Source: Clostridiales bacterium (lineage in GTDB: Bacteria > Bacillota > Clostridia > Christensenellales > Aristaeellaceae). Taken from it: a stretch of 5,124 nucleotides of DNA. The position numbers and the translations under genes are program-made. Below the pieces are notes generated by a model. That model saw only the letters and a program-made list of their open reading frames with translations, had not been told where the DNA came from and searched no databases. Numbering within the stretch: position 1 is the first letter of the stretch; every line of letters begins with the position of its first letter. Shown piece by piece: positions 1 through 5,124 of the stretch. The stretch spans positions 1-5,124 of the forward strand of contig SFFS01000174.1 of assembly GCA_004557805.1 (NCBI GenBank). Direction: 5' to 3'.

Positions 1-556
1 TCTCGAAGACGACGTGAACGCCGTCGCAGTCAAAGGCGCGGACGGCTACACCGTTTCCATTTCTATGGACAAGGTGAAAAACGCCATGCTGGTCTATAAG
101 GTGAACGGTGAAAACACCGCCGCCGAAGAGGGCGGCCCCGTTCAGCTGTGGATGCCCGGCACCGCCGTCAATTACTTCACCCGCAACGTGACGGATATCG
201 AGTTCATTCATGCGGATAAAACCGCCGAAATGGCTGCGCCCGACGCGGAACAGCGCGCGAAGGTCAGCTTCGTCAACCGCTTTGAAAAGAGCGCTTTCCA
301 GGTTGGCGACCAGATCAGCTTTGAAGGCTATGCGGATGATTTCGACGTGGCCATCGCAGCTGTGCAGTTCTCCATGGACGGCGGCAAAACCTGGACCACC
401 TGCGAAACCGCCGGCGCTACGCCCGATAAGTGGGTCTATTGGAACTTCACCTATACCGCTGCGCAGCCCGGCGCTTATAAGCTGGACGCCCGTGCGCTGA
501 CCGCGAACGGAACCGTGAGCCCGCTGGCTTCGTCCATCGTGTTCGAGGTGGAGTGA
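1..556 (+). CDS. Sulfite-oxidase-like molybdopterin oxidoreductase, C-terminal part (5' end outside window)
   Basis: This is a partial gene. The frame is open from base 2 to a TGA at 554-556 and encodes 184 residues with no start inside the window; the GTG at 14 lies within the domain and is not a credible start. Seen: a GGPVQLW motif (bases 131-151), typical of the end of the molybdopterin-binding domain of the sulfite oxidase family, then an Ig-like C-terminal domain with SMDGGKTW (bases 371-394), which matches the Mo-co dimerisation domain signature. Family knowledge: these enzymes carry Mo-molybdopterin on a conserved Cys and oxidise sulfite or reduce small oxides; many are exported. The Cys, any signal peptide and the electron-transfer domain would lie upstream, so substrate and location cannot be judged here. 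It converges on fprA, and nothing shows a functional link. An Ig-like cell-surface protein is the alternative, but the GGPVQLW plus DGGKTW order argues for the Mo enzyme. Confidence 0.8.
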   Translation, partial: LEDDVNAVAVKGADGYTVSISMDKVKNAMLVYKVNGENTAAEEGGPVQLWMPGTAVNYFTRNVTDIEFIHADKTAEMAAPDAEQRAKVSFVNRFEKSAFQVGDQISFEGYADDFDVAIAAVQFSMDGGKTWTTCETAGATPDKWVYWNFTYTAAQPGAYKLDARALTANGTVSPLASSIVFEVE

Positions 557-576
557 GGGCATGACGGGGGAGACGC

Positions 577-618
577 ATGGGGGAAAACTTCCTTTAGAAA
601 AAGGAAGTTTTCCCCCAT
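577..618 (+). terminator. Perfect 19-bp hairpin just after the Mo-oxidoreductase gene; possible terminator or palindromic repeat
   Basis: Arms 577-595 and 600-618 are exact reverse complements around a 4-base AGAA loop. The hairpin starts 20 bases after the stop of the upstream gene, which fits a terminator. It has no U-tract after the right arm; the only T-run (TTTT, 608-611) is inside the arm. It may be an atypical terminator serving either convergent gene, or a dispersed intergenic palindrome. The hairpin itself is certain; its role is inference. Confidence 0.5.
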
Positions 619-663
619 ACCTCCTTTCAAGGAAACCGCTTTATCTTTAATAAAACCGCATCC

Positions 664-692
664 GTTCCGCCCCGCCCTCCGCGGGGCGGAAC
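664..692. repeat. GC-rich perfect hairpin, 12-bp stem, in the convergent gap
   Basis: Arms 664-675 and 681-692 (GTTCCGCCCCGC and its complement) pair perfectly around a 5-base loop. There is no T-run directly after it on the plus strand. On the minus strand a GGTTTTATT stretch follows about 6 bases past the stem, so it could weakly support termination of fprA. It sits midway between the two longer hairpins. Role uncertain. Confidence 0.45.
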
Positions 693-728
693 AGGAAAAC
701 TCCCTATCCGCCTTTCTTTCGGGAGAGC

Positions 729-772
729 GCGAGAACCCCTTTCTTTCCTTGTGGAAAGAAAGGGGTTCTCGC
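729..772 (-). terminator. Perfect 20-bp hairpin just after fprA; possible terminator or palindromic repeat
   Basis: Arms 729-748 and 753-772 are exact reverse complements around a 4-base TTGT loop. On the minus strand it begins 20 bases after the fprA stop, which mirrors the spacing of the 577-618 hairpin to its own gene. No U-tract follows. A copy of the arm segment CCTTTCTTTC also occurs at 711-720 and could compete for pairing with 754-763. Termination is likely from position, but the sequence also looks like a dispersed palindromic element. Confidence 0.5.
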
Positions 773-792
773 ATCATACATCCTAATCCCAC

Positions 793-1989
793 TTACACCG
801 TTTCCCGGATCGCTTCGGCCAGCGCTTCGATTTCGGGCTCCTGCCCCTGAGCGAGCGCGCTGCGGAGAGTCAGCTTGGGCTCGACGAACGTGATGTTTTT
901 CAGCGTGCCGAGCAGGTCGCGCATCTGTTTGCCGCTCGTCGGGGCCCAGGTTCCGTTCTCGATGAGGGCGACGGTACGGTTTTGCAGCGCGTGCGCTGCA
1001 AGGTCATGCAGCAGCGCGTCCATGGTGACGAAAATGCTGCCGTTGTACGTGGGCGCGGCGAAAACGAGGTGGCTGAAGCGGAAAGCCGCCGCGACGATTT
1101 CGCTCGCGTGCGTGACGGAAACATCGAACATCGCCGTCTGTACGCCCCTGTCGCGCAGGCGGCAGGCCAGCGCGCTGGCGGCGTTTTCGGTGTTGCCGTA
1201 AACCGACGCATAGGCGATCATCACGCCGCGTTCTTCCGGCTCGTAGCGGCTCCAGAGATCGTATTTGGCGATGAAATCGCCCAAATCTCTGCGCCAGACG
1301 AAGCCGTGCAGCGGGCAGATCATCGCAGGCTCCAGGGCGGAAGCCTTTTTCAGCAGCGTCTGCACGGGCGCGCCGTATTTGCCGACGATGTTGCAGTAAT
1401 ACCGGCGGGCTTCGTCCAGATAGTCGCGGAAGAAATCGACCTCGTCGGCGAAGAGCGCGCCGTTGAGCGCGCCGAACGTGCCGAACGCATCGGCGGAAAA
1501 GAGGATTTTGTCCGTTTTGTCATAGGTGACCATGACCTCCGGCCAGTGCACCATCGGCGCCATAACGAAGGTGAATTCGTGACGGCCGGTCGGGAGCGCG
1601 TCGCCTTCCTTGACGAGCAGCGCGCGCGGCGTTATGTCCGCGCCGAAGAACTGGCGGATCATCGCCGCGGTTTTTGCGTTGCAGACGACGGCTGCGTCCG
1701 GATATTTTTCGAGCACGCGGGCAAGCGTGGCGGAATGGTCGGGCTCCATGTGCTGGACGACCACATAATCGAGCGCGCGGCCGTTCAGGCCGTGGGCGAG
1801 GTTTTCGAAAAAGCGCTCGCTCACGGCGTGATCGACCGTATCGAACAGCACGGTTTTTTCATCGAGCGCCAGATAGGAATTATACGAAACGCCTTTCGGC
1901 ACGGGGTAAACGCCTTCGAACAGCGCAAGGCGGCGGTCGTCCGCGCCCAGCCAGAGAATATCGTGGGTCACATACCTAATGCAGTGCAT
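793..1989 (-). CDS. fprA: FprA-family flavo-diiron protein (A-type flavoprotein; O2/NO reductase)
   Basis: 398 residues, the usual length for class A flavo-diiron proteins. Domain 1 (about 1-250) is a metallo-beta-lactamase fold with the HxExDH signature at 80-85 (H80, E82, D84), H148 in the PMVHWPE segment, D167 in SADAFG and H228 in CPLHGF: all expected Fe-Fe ligands are present. Domain 2 (about 254-398) is a flavodoxin with the FMN phosphate loop SVYGNTE (262-268) and APTYNGS (312-318). The family reduces O2 to water or NO to N2O in the cytoplasm of anaerobes, with FMN feeding the diiron site. No fused rubredoxin or flavin-reductase domain is present, so electrons must come from a separate partner, not seen here. 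The ATG start is set by an AGGAGG site (complement of 1998-2003), 8 bases upstream. The predicted promoter overlaps that of the divergent gene at 2112. Whether O2 or NO is the real substrate cannot be told from sequence. Confidence 0.95.
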   Translation of the reverse strand: MHCIRYVTHDILWLGADDRRLALFEGVYPVPKGVSYNSYLALDEKTVLFDTVDHAVSERFFENLAHGLNGRALDYVVVQHMEPDHSATLARVLEKYPDAAVVCNAKTAAMIRQFFGADITPRALLVKEGDALPTGRHEFTFVMAPMVHWPEVMVTYDKTDKILFSADAFGTFGALNGALFADEVDFFRDYLDEARRYYCNIVGKYGAPVQTLLKKASALEPAMICPLHGFVWRRDLGDFIAKYDLWSRYEPEERGVMIAYASVYGNTENAASALACRLRDRGVQTAMFDVSVTHASEIVAAAFRFSHLVFAAPTYNGSIFVTMDALLHDLAAHALQNRTVALIENGTWAPTSGKQMRDLLGTLKNITFVEPKLTLRSALAQGQEPEIEALAEAIRETV

Positions 1990-2031
1990 GATCTTCGCCT
2001 CCTGAAAATGGATTCACTTTTGTGTATACCC

Positions 2032-2060
2032 ATTTTACCATTAAAAAAAACGCTTGTGAA
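2032..2060 (-). promoter_or_regulatory. Predicted fprA promoter (sigma-A type)
   Basis: Read on the minus strand, a -35 TTCACA (complement of 2055-2060) and a -10 TAAAAT (complement of 2032-2037) are separated by exactly 17 bases. The spacer contains a T8 run (complement of 2043-2050). The start point would fall near 2025, giving a leader of roughly 36 bases with the AGGAGG site near its end. Its -35 overlaps the -35 of the divergent promoter. Confidence 0.6.
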
Positions 2061-2082
2061 GAACCTTTCCGCGCGGTATGAT
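2054..2082 (+). promoter_or_regulatory. Predicted promoter for the 2112-4688 unit (sigma-A type)
   Basis: A -35 TTGTGA (2054-2059) and a -10 TATGAT (2077-2082) are separated by exactly 17 bases. An A8 tract (2043-2050) lies directly upstream, where an UP element would sit. The start point would be near 2089, giving a leader of about 23 bases that includes the AAGGAG site at 2098-2103. The hexamer shares bases 2055-2059 with the opposing fprA -35. Confidence 0.65.
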
Positions 2083-2111
2083 GAGGACATTGCGAAAAAG
2101 GAGCGTACTGC

Positions 2112-2957
2112 ATGAACGATACGGAACGCCTTTTGCGGCTTCTGGGAGATTTTTTGAGCCGCTCCGCGGCGGGCGTCGCGCCGGAAATGGTCGATGAAAT
2201 CGTTTCCGCCTGCGGCGTGGGGCAGGAGGAAGCGTTCGCGCTGCTGCTGGCAGGCTGCCTGGGAGTGGACGCGGCGGGGGAGGATCGGGCGTTTTATGCG
2301 AGTTTTCTGCGCCCGAGCGTTCGGCTGCTCGACGCGCAGGCGTATCGCGGGAACGCCTATCTGCGCGCCGTCCACGCGCCTGAAACAAAGCGCGGCGCGT
2401 GGGAGCTGAAGCGCATGGCGTACCGGCCCTTTCAGGCGTTCGTCTGCGGCGACTACCGCGAAACGCCCGACGGCCGCGTGCTGCCGCAGATCGGATGCTT
2501 TGCGGAGGCGTTTGAATATCCCGCCGCGCTGGAAAACGGCCGCGAATGGATGACCGTCACGCCTAACGAAATCGAAACCATGCGCGCGCCCGTCGCCCGC
2601 GCGCGGGGCCATGTGCTGGCGTTCGGGCTGGGGCTTGGCTATTTTGCATTTATGGCGGCGCAGAAGAAGCAGGTGGAATCGGTGACGGTGATCGAGCGCG
2701 AGCGGGCGATCATCGAGCTGTTCCGGGAAACCCTGCTGCCGCAGTTCCCGCACGGCGAAAAGATTCGCGTCGTGCAGGCGGACGCGTTCGAATATGCCCG
2801 CGCGCTGCCGGAGGGCGCGTTCGATTTCGCGTTTACCGATCTGTGGCACGACGTATCCGACGGCCTGCCGATGCAGCGCGCCATGCGCGCGCTTCTTGAA
2901 CGCGTGCCCGGGCTGGACGCGGCGTATTGGATTGAGGACACGATGCGCTGGTACTGA
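2112..2957 (+). CDS. Uncharacterised protein with a C-terminal SAM-methyltransferase/spermidine-synthase-like domain
   Basis: 281 residues; the ATG is set by AAGGAG at 2098-2103, 8 bases upstream. I do not recognise the gene as a named family. The C-terminal part (about 160-281) reads as a class I Rossmann fold: a glycine-rich motif I, VLAFGLGLGYFAFMAA (168-183); an acidic residue ending strand 2, VTVIERE (191-197, E195 expected to contact ribose); VVQADAFEYA (220-229, D224); and a strand-4 segment FDFAFTDLWHD (237-247). The last is closer to spermidine-synthase-like proteins than to the NPPY-type motif IV of N-methyltransferases. The first 160 residues show no motif I know; the start is leucine-rich and probably helical. 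No signal peptide or membrane segment is evident, so it should be cytoplasmic. It is the first gene of the unit that continues into miaA. SAM or decarboxylated-SAM binding is inferred, and the acceptor is unknown. Confidence 0.75.
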   Translation: MNDTERLLRLLGDFLSRSAAGVAPEMVDEIVSACGVGQEEAFALLLAGCLGVDAAGEDRAFYASFLRPSVRLLDAQAYRGNAYLRAVHAPETKRGAWELKRMAYRPFQAFVCGDYRETPDGRVLPQIGCFAEAFEYPAALENGREWMTVTPNEIETMRAPVARARGHVLAFGLGLGYFAFMAAQKKQVESVTVIERERAIIELFRETLLPQFPHGEKIRVVQADAFEYARALPEGAFDFAFTDLWHDVSDGLPMQRAMRALLERVPGLDAAYWIEDTMRWY

Positions 2958-3014
2958 CCGGCGCGGCGGGGCGAAGCGCCTTTCGGCGGAAGCCATTTTC
3001 GTCCGTTCGGCAGG

Positions 3015-3037
3015 ATTCGCACGGCCGCGCGGCGAAT
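3015..3037 (+). other. Weak hairpin in the gap before miaA; possible attenuator
   Basis: The 117-bp gap 2958-3074 holds an imperfect hairpin. ATTCGC (3015-3020) pairs with GCGAAT (3032-3037), with a GC-rich interior (3021-3031). A T-rich stretch follows after several bases (about 3044-3058). It could cause partial termination after the upstream gene, but the stem is only 6 bp and the T-rich stretch is interrupted. I found no convincing separate miaA promoter in this gap. Confidence 0.25.
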
Positions 3038-3074
3038 AATCGCTTTTGCTTTATTTTCTGCAAGGGGGAGCCGG

Positions 3075-3971
3075 ATGAAACCGAAACTGATCGCCGTCGT
3101 CGGCACGAACGCGTCGGGCAAGAGCGGGCTGGGCGTGGAACTGGCCGCGCGCAGGAACGGAGAGGTGATTTCCGCCGATTCGCGGCAGGTGTTCCGCAGA
3201 CTCGACCTGGGCAGCGGAAAAATCACGCCAGAGGAAATGCGCGGGGTGAAGCATCATCTGCTCGACGTGCGGGAGCCGGGCGAGTTTTTTTCAATGAAGG
3301 ATTTTCAGCAGCTGGCGTACGCGGCGATCGACGATATTCGCGCGCGCGGAAAGCAGCCGTTTCTTGTGGGCGGTACGGGGCTGTATGTGGCATGCGTGAC
3401 GGAGGGCTACGTGCTTTCCGAGATTGAGCCGGATCTGGCGTATCGAAACGAACTGGAAAAGCTGGAAACGCCGGAGCTGTACCGGATGCTGATGGAAAAA
3501 ATGCCGGATGCGCAGGTCGATTCGCCCAACAACCGAAACCGCGTCATGCGCCTGCTGGAGCGCATCGAGGCCGGGGACATGCACCGCGCCGCGCCGCAGC
3601 CGCGCTACGACGTGCTCAAGCTGGGAGTGACCTGGGACAAAAAAACGCTCGACGCGCGCATTGACGAGCGGCTGGAACGGCGCATGCGCGAGGGAATGGC
3701 GGACGAGGTGCGCGGCCTGCTCGAAGCGGGCTGTCCGCGCGAATTTCTCTATAAGCTTGGGCTGGAATACCGCTTCCTGTGCCGGCTTGTCGACGGCGAA
3801 TTCGCCTCGGAAAAGCAGATGTGCGAGGAGCTGGCGCGCGCGATCAAGCAGTTCGCGCGCAGGCAGATGACCTGGTTCCGGCGCGATAAGACGATCCTCT
3901 GGCTGGACATGGCGGGCGATCCCGTCGGGCAGGCGCTGGAGGCGGTCGACGCGTTTCTGGCGGGCGCGTAA
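3075..3971 (+). CDS. miaA: tRNA dimethylallyltransferase (MiaA family, divergent variant)
   Basis: 298 residues. The ATG follows an AAGGGGGAG site ending 4 bases upstream. MiaA transfers a dimethylallyl group to N6 of A37 in tRNAs that read UNN codons. Seen: P-loop GTNASGKS (10-17); ISADSRQVF (32-40) with D35, equivalent to the catalytic Asp; HHLLDV (60-65); VGGTGLYV (98-105) with T101; NNRNRVMRLLERIE (152-165); and the C-terminal QFARRQMTWFRRD (259-271). These leave little doubt about the family. Oddities: the usual GPTASGKT is GTNASGKS; the usual DSMQVYRGMDIGTAKP region reads DSRQVFRRLDLGSGKI; the segment between T101 and 165 is shorter than in E. coli MiaA; and GLEYRFL (229-235) stands where GYKE is normally found. 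The core catalytic residues are kept, so it is probably active, but it may be a second MiaA-type paralogue with altered tRNA choice. It lies 33 bp before the PAP2 gene, probably in the same transcript. Confidence 0.9.
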   Translation: MKPKLIAVVGTNASGKSGLGVELAARRNGEVISADSRQVFRRLDLGSGKITPEEMRGVKHHLLDVREPGEFFSMKDFQQLAYAAIDDIRARGKQPFLVGGTGLYVACVTEGYVLSEIEPDLAYRNELEKLETPELYRMLMEKMPDAQVDSPNNRNRVMRLLERIEAGDMHRAAPQPRYDVLKLGVTWDKKTLDARIDERLERRMREGMADEVRGLLEAGCPREFLYKLGLEYRFLCRLVDGEFASEKQMCEELARAIKQFARRQMTWFRRDKTILWLDMAGDPVGQALEAVDAFLAGA

Positions 3972-4004
3972 GCGCTCTGAAAACACAAAGGGGGAGGCGT
4001 TCCC

Positions 4005-4688
4005 ATGGATGGACTGACGTTTACAGCCGAGCTGCTCAACGGCCTTTTCGCAGGGCCGGACGCGGCGATCCTCGGCTTCTGGCACGGCCTGGCCGAAAAG
4101 GCCGGCGCGGTTTTGACCCCGCTGATGAAGGCGGTGTCGCTTCTGGGCGAGAAGGGGATTGCAATTCTGCTGCTGGCCCTTGCGCTGATGTGCTTCCGCA
4201 AAACGCGGAAGATGGGCGTCTGCGTGTTCGGCGCGGTGTGCTGCGGCGCGCTGCTGACGAACCTGCTGATTAAGGACGCGGTGGCGCGTCCGCGCCCGTT
4301 TGAAATGACGGAGCAGTTCCGGCAATGGTGGGAGTTCGTTGGCGCGCCGGCGGAGGACGGATATTCGTTCCCGTCGGGCCATACGACGGCTGCGGCTGCG
4401 GGCGCGATGGCGCTGGGGCTGGCAAGCCGCAGAAAGGGCATGTGGGCGTGTCTTCTGTTCCCTGTGGCGATGGCCGCCTCGCGCAATTACCTGATGGTGC
4501 ATTATCCCAGCGACGTGGCGGCGGGCATGCTGATCGGCGTCGTCGCCGCGCTGATCGCCTACGCGATTACGAACCTCATTTTCCGTTTCCTGCGCGCGCA
4601 CAAGCGCTGGGGCTGGTGCCGGTTCGCCTTGCAGGCCGATGTGCGCAAGCTGCTGGGCCGCAGGGCCGGAACGCAGCGGAAGGCGTGA
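4005..4688 (+). CDS. PAP2-family integral membrane phosphatase
   Basis: 227 residues; the ATG is preceded by a strong GGGGAGG site (3991-3997), 7 bases upstream. All three phosphatase motifs of the PAP2/haloperoxidase superfamily are present: Kx6RP (K90, R97, P98), PSGH (123-126, H126 as the acid) and SRx5HxxxD (S159, R160, H166 as the nucleophile, D170). Hydrophobic segments near 51-64, 71-88, 129-140, 146-158 and 172-196 indicate a multi-pass membrane protein, with motifs 2 and 3 at the membrane surface. The family dephosphorylates lipid phosphates such as undecaprenyl pyrophosphate (BacA-independent recycling), phosphatidic acid or PgpB-type substrates; the sequence does not decide which. 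The basic tail after residue 197 is probably cytoplasmic. It follows miaA by 33 bp and ends 37 bp before a strong terminator, so it is the last gene of its unit. Confidence 0.92.
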   Translation: MDGLTFTAELLNGLFAGPDAAILGFWHGLAEKAGAVLTPLMKAVSLLGEKGIAILLLALALMCFRKTRKMGVCVFGAVCCGALLTNLLIKDAVARPRPFEMTEQFRQWWEFVGAPAEDGYSFPSGHTTAAAAGAMALGLASRRKGMWACLLFPVAMAASRNYLMVHYPSDVAAGMLIGVVAALIAYAITNLIFRFLRAHKRWGWCRFALQADVRKLLGRRAGTQRKA

Positions 4689-4725
4689 CGGAGGAATGCT
4701 CTGAACGCCGGAAAAAAGAACGAAA

Positions 4726-4758
4726 AAACGCCGCCGGGCATTCAAACCGGCGGCGTTT
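4726..4758. terminator. Bidirectional rho-independent terminator between convergent genes
   Basis: A 12-bp perfect stem (4726-4737 with 4747-4758, AAACGCCGCCGG and its complement) has a 9-base loop. On the minus strand the stem runs into TTTTTT and then a second T-rich stretch (complement of 4711-4728), a strong terminator for the tctA-like gene, whose stop is 17 bases away. On the plus strand it ends in TTTCTGTTTG, weaker but adequate for the PAP2 gene, whose stop is 37 bases upstream. Confidence 0.88.
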
Positions 4759-4775
4759 CTGTTTGCGGCGATTGC

Positions 4776-5124
4776 TTATGCCCGCGCCTTTTGGCGGGTG
4801 AATTTCGCCTTCAGCTTCGGATAGAACGGCAGCTGCGGCACAACCAGCACCAGGATGAACAGCAGGAAGAAGATGCAGATCGGGCGCGTGAAGAACGGCA
4901 GAATGCTGCCGTTGTGGAGCATCAGCGCGCGGCGCAGGTTTTCATCGGCCATATTGCCCATGACTACGCCCAGCAGGAACGGCGCGGACGGGTATTTCAT
5001 ATAGCTCATGGCGATGCCGAGCAGGCCGAACACGAACATCAGCTTGATGTCGAACAGGCGGTTGTTCACCACGAACGCGCCGATGACGCAGCAGATGAAC
5101 ACGATGGGCATCAGCACGCGCTGA
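4776..5124 (-). CDS. Tripartite tricarboxylate transporter permease, TctA family, C-terminal end (5' end outside window)
   Basis: Only the last 116 residues are in the window. The minus-strand frame stays open through base 5124, so the GTG at 5117 is internal, not the start. Seen: hydrophobic segments at the start (MPIVFICCVIGAFVV), in LMFVFGLLGIAM and in ICIFFLLFILVLVV, plus the family-typical stretch YPSAPFLLGVVMGN followed by ENLRRALMLHNGS and LPFFTRP. The TctA subunit is the large, roughly 12-helix membrane component that works with TctB and a periplasmic or lipid-anchored TctC binding protein to import carboxylates such as citrate. TctB and TctC are not visible here; they would be expected upstream of this gene, past the right edge. 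The cytoplasmic tail is short and basic (KLKAKFTRQKARA). Substrate unknown. Confidence 0.93.
   Translation of the reverse strand, partial: QRVLMPIVFICCVIGAFVVNNRLFDIKLMFVFGLLGIAMSYMKYPSAPFLLGVVMGNMADENLRRALMLHNGSILPFFTRPICIFFLLFILVLVVPQLPFYPKLKAKFTRQKARA

Noticed and set aside
14..16. GTG as start of the first gene
   Set aside because: The frame continues upstream to the window edge and the domain is already under way; this is an internal Val codon.
622..633. Small TCCTT/AAGGA inverted repeat
   Set aside because: The loop would be two bases, too small for a stable hairpin; chance in purine/pyrimidine-rich sequence.
633..659. AAACCGC direct repeat (633-639 and 653-659)
   Set aside because: Only 7 bases and two copies in a non-coding gap; not enough to call an operator or repeat element.
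475..792. Minus-strand open frame of 105 codons covering the hairpin cluster
   Set aside because: Most of it is palindromic non-coding sequence and the rest is antisense to the Mo enzyme; no recognisable domain.
2023..2028. TATACA (minus strand) as the -10 of fprA
   Set aside because: The hexamer 17 bases upstream would be GTTTTT, a poor -35; the TTCACA/TAAAAT pair fits far better.
982..2115. Long plus-strand open frame (377 codons) antisense to fprA
   Set aside because: It lies opposite a gene with every catalytic ligand of its family, runs through the divergent promoter region, and its product is a low-complexity Arg/Ala/Val-rich sequence typical of antisense frames in GC-rich DNA.
1968..2996. 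Long minus-strand open frame (342 codons) opposite the methyltransferase-like gene
   Set aside because: Arg/Ala/His-rich product with no motif; it crosses the divergent promoters and the start of fprA. The plus-strand frame has a good ribosome site and SAM-domain motifs.
4691..4703. GGAGGA followed by ATG-CTC-TGA after the PAP2 stop, as a tiny ORF
   Set aside because: Only two codons, poor spacing and followed directly by the terminator; no basis for a gene.
3291..4745. Very long minus-strand open frame (484 codons) opposite miaA and the PAP2 gene
   Set aside because: It spans two well-supported plus-strand genes and starts inside the terminator; the product is Arg/Gln/His-rich without domains. 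A GC-skewed codon artefact.
5115..5117. GTG as start of the TctA-like gene
   Set aside because: The frame is open to base 5124 and the protein family is several hundred residues longer; it is an internal codon.

Overview
The window is a GC-rich chromosomal segment. It most likely comes from an anaerobic member of the Bacillota (class Clostridia). The evidence is a stand-alone clostridial-type FprA flavo-diiron protein, strong purine-rich ribosome binding sites (AGGAGG, AAGGAG, GGGGAGG), short intergenic gaps and sigma-A-like promoters with 17-bp spacers. This taxonomic call is inference; there is no rRNA or other marker in the window.

Layout, left to right. (1) 2-556 (+): the C-terminal part of a sulfite-oxidase-like molybdopterin oxidoreductase, cut by the left edge. 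(2) 557-792: a 236-bp gap between convergent genes. It holds three perfect hairpins, two of them with very long stems (19 and 20 bp), and no canonical U-tract. (3) 793-1989 (-): FprA-type flavo-diiron protein with a complete set of diiron ligands and an FMN domain. (4) 1990-2111: a compact divergent promoter region in which the two predicted -35 hexamers lie on top of each other on opposite strands. (5) 2112-2957 (+): an unrecognised protein with a C-terminal SAM-methyltransferase or spermidine-synthase-like Rossmann domain. (6) 3075-3971 (+): a divergent, slightly short tRNA dimethylallyltransferase (MiaA family). (7) 4005-4688 (+): a PAP2-family membrane phosphatase. (8) 4726-4758: a GC-rich bidirectional terminator. 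(9) 4776-5124 (-): the C-terminal end of a TctA-type permease of a tripartite tricarboxylate transporter, cut by the right edge.

The three plus-strand genes from 2112 to 4688 look like one transcription unit, running from the promoter at 2054-2082 to the terminator at 4726-4758. A weak hairpin in the 117-bp gap before miaA could attenuate it. Their functions (unknown methyltransferase-like protein, tRNA modification, lipid or pyrophosphate phosphatase) do not form an obvious pathway. FprA is transcribed away from this unit and should act in O2 or NO detoxification. No mobile element, CRISPR array, tRNA, rRNA or recognisable riboswitch was seen. I found no convincing new multi-gene system. The items most worth a second look are the overlapping divergent promoters, the orphan methyltransferase-like protein, the variant MiaA and the hairpin cluster.
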